This document shows positions 15,203 through 16,343 of a stretch of DNA of 16,343 nucleotides, piece after piece. The position numbers were made by a program, and so were the translations under genes. The notes below the pieces were generated by a model. That model did no database searches and was not told the DNA's origin. It saw only the letters and a list, made by a program, of their open reading frames with translations. The DNA comes from CAJXZP01 sp964195485 (GTDB lineage: Bacteria > Bacteroidota > Bacteroidia > Flavobacteriales_G > Salibacteraceae). Positions within the stretch are counted from its first letter, which is position 1. Each line of letters starts with the position of its first letter. The stretch is from NCBI GenBank assembly GCA_964195485.1, contig CAXMPG010000059.1, forward strand, positions 1-16,343. The letters run 5' to 3'.

Positions 15203-16342
15203 TTATTGCACGTAATATATTTGTAGAGCGCTTCCTAGCTTCTTAGAATTAATGAAGGGTTGGATGAAGTATAAACCATTGGTTAGGTTTAGGTTATTGA
15301 AAAATATATTTGAGTTCGGTTCAATTAAAACTTGATGTGTTTTTTGCCCAACTGAATTAAATATTATTAGTTTCAATGTGGTGTTGCTCGTGTTTATTAT
15401 CTCTTGTGAAAATGAATTATATTCTAAAATTTGTTGAAGGGATGCTTGGTTATTAATTGCGGTAATATTTGAAAGGTCCTCATTAAAGGTATAAATATTT
15501 GGGTCTATAATTGTTCCGAGATTCACGTTACGATAGGCTATAATATCGATAAAAGAACTGTTAAAACCATTCGTGGTGCCTACGGTGAGAAATTGATTGC
15601 GACCAATATGAACATGTGATTTTCCATTTTCTAAAAGGGTACCTCCAATAGTTGACCCAGTCTCAAAAAATAGTCCAAAAGGATAAGAGTATGCGATAAA
15701 CATGTCGCTATTTGTGTTTGAATGAAAGTAAGTGCCTGAAACAGATATGCGACTACTATCAATCTCAACTATTTTATTTCCAATTGCTTTCTCATATGGG
15801 CCAACGCCCCATTTATCTTGTTGAAGTATTGCACCTAGAGTATCCAATTTCATTAAGTTTACAACGGTGGTGTCTGAGAGTTGTGTTTTTGCCCCCGTTA
15901 AAGCATAACTCCCATTACTCATCCAAATAACATCATTTGCATAATCTTGAAGTGTGTCTCCATAATATTTATTCCAAATGGTATCACCAAGAGAATTAAA
16001 CTTAGTGACCATTACATCTTCATCGATTCTGCCATTTTTTATACCACCACCTACTGCTATTAAGTTGTCGTTTTCACCAAGGGTAATGGCTTTAAAATAT
16101 TCAGGGGTGTTGTTTCCAACGGTTTTATCCCAATCTACAGTTTGTGTTAATCCGTTATACTTAATAATCCAACCATCTTTACCACCAGCGCCATAGCTTT
16201 GGGTTTCTCCTGCAATTACATATTGGTTTGGTGCAACTTCAACCACGTCCCAAGCAAAGTCCCAATCAGAGCCTCCGTAATAATCTTCGTACTCCATGTT
16301 TCCATTGGAGTCTAGCTTTACCATGAAAAAATCAAAACCTCC
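15203..16342 (-). CDS. Secreted repeat (beta-propeller-like) protein with weak T9SS C-terminal domain (5' truncated)
   Basis: The frame is open to the right edge (GGFDFFMVKLDSNGN is continuous), so the amino end is missing and the Met at 16324 is internal. About 380 residues are visible. At least four units of about 45-50 residues share the pattern 'D.f(m/v)xK(l/f)(d/n)..G....(d)..yG......a..v......y...G': they begin near KLDSNGN, KYNGLTQ, KFNSLGD and KLDTLGA. This pattern is common in Bacteroidota propeller-like surface proteins. The last about 75 residues (TLKLIIFNSVGQ, FNNLNLTNGLYFIQPF, then lysine-containing tail) look like a divergent T9SS sorting domain lacking a clear YPNP start. The gene sits 6 bp upstream of menC. 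The ligand and role are unknown. Confidence 0.72.
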   Translation of the reverse strand, partial: GGFDFFMVKLDSNGNMEYEDYYGGSDWDFAWDVVEVAPNQYVIAGETQSYGAGGKDGWIIKYNGLTQTVDWDKTVGNNTPEYFKAITLGENDNLIAVGGGIKNGRIDEDVMVTKFNSLGDTIWNKYYGDTLQDYANDVIWMSNGSYALTGAKTQLSDTTVVNLMKLDTLGAILQQDKWGVGPYEKAIGNKIVEIDSSRISVSGTYFHSNTNSDMFIAYSYPFGLFFETGSTIGGTLLENGKSHVHIGRNQFLTVGTTNGFNSSFIDIIAYRNVNLGTIIDPNIYTFNEDLSNITAINNQASLQQILEYNSFSQEIINTSNTTLKLIIFNSVGQKTHQVLIEPNSNIFFNNLNLTNGLYFIQPFINSKKLGSALQIYYVQ

Positions 16343-16343
16343 T

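Noticed and set aside
1..16343. CRISPR array, tRNA, rRNA, insertion sequence, prophage or defence island
   Set aside because: I saw no regular spaced repeats, no tRNA-like cloverleaf, no transposase or integrase motifs and no known defence domains; gene content is envelope and housekeeping.

Overview
The window looks like chromosomal DNA from a member of the Bacteroidota, most likely the Flavobacteriales; the family cannot be fixed from sequence alone. The evidence is an AT-rich composition, proteins with C-terminal sorting domains of the type IX secretion system (T9SS), promoter-like boxes of the TAnnTTTG type, an absence of clear Shine-Dalgarno sites, frequent TTG/GTG starts, and a PASTA protein next to rluD. 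No tRNA, rRNA, CRISPR array or insertion sequence was seen. Both edges cut through genes.

Layout. (1) Positions 2-3945 (+) are the end of a surface-polysaccharide operon: an ExoA-like family 2 glycosyltransferase (5' cut), a Wzy/WaaL-type polymerase or ligase, an ArnB-like DegT sugar aminotransferase and a small monotopic phosphoglycosyl transferase that would start the lipid-linked glycan. (2) Positions 3948-5778 (-) hold a uridine phosphorylase-like gene followed by a SirB1-type transglutaminase-fold gene. (3) Position 6039 (+) begins a WlbA/WbpB-like NAD-dependent UDP-sugar 3-dehydrogenase, probably another sugar-nucleotide enzyme though it stands alone. (4) Positions 7047-7252 are a leader or small-RNA region with several nested helices, two of them mutually exclusive, and a short terminator-like hairpin, directly before rdgB (house-cleaning NTP pyrophosphatase). 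(5) ddl (-) faces rdgB tail to tail and is divergent from a tight PASTA - T9SS cargo - rluD operon (+). (6) On the minus strand a truncated beta-propeller-like surface protein, menC and menE (menaquinone synthesis) lie head to tail with 6 and 0 bp between them, converging on rluD.

Functionally this is a mix of envelope building (glycan assembly, D-Ala-D-Ala synthesis, a peptidoglycan-binding PASTA protein, secreted T9SS cargo) and housekeeping (rdgB, rluD, menCE, nucleoside salvage). Gene packing is very tight: all three convergent gene pairs meet within 4 bp, two of them sharing stop-codon bases. I see no clear new defence or mobile system. The best candidate for something undescribed is the structured RNA region before rdgB; the next is the T9SS cargo gene embedded between PASTA and rluD.
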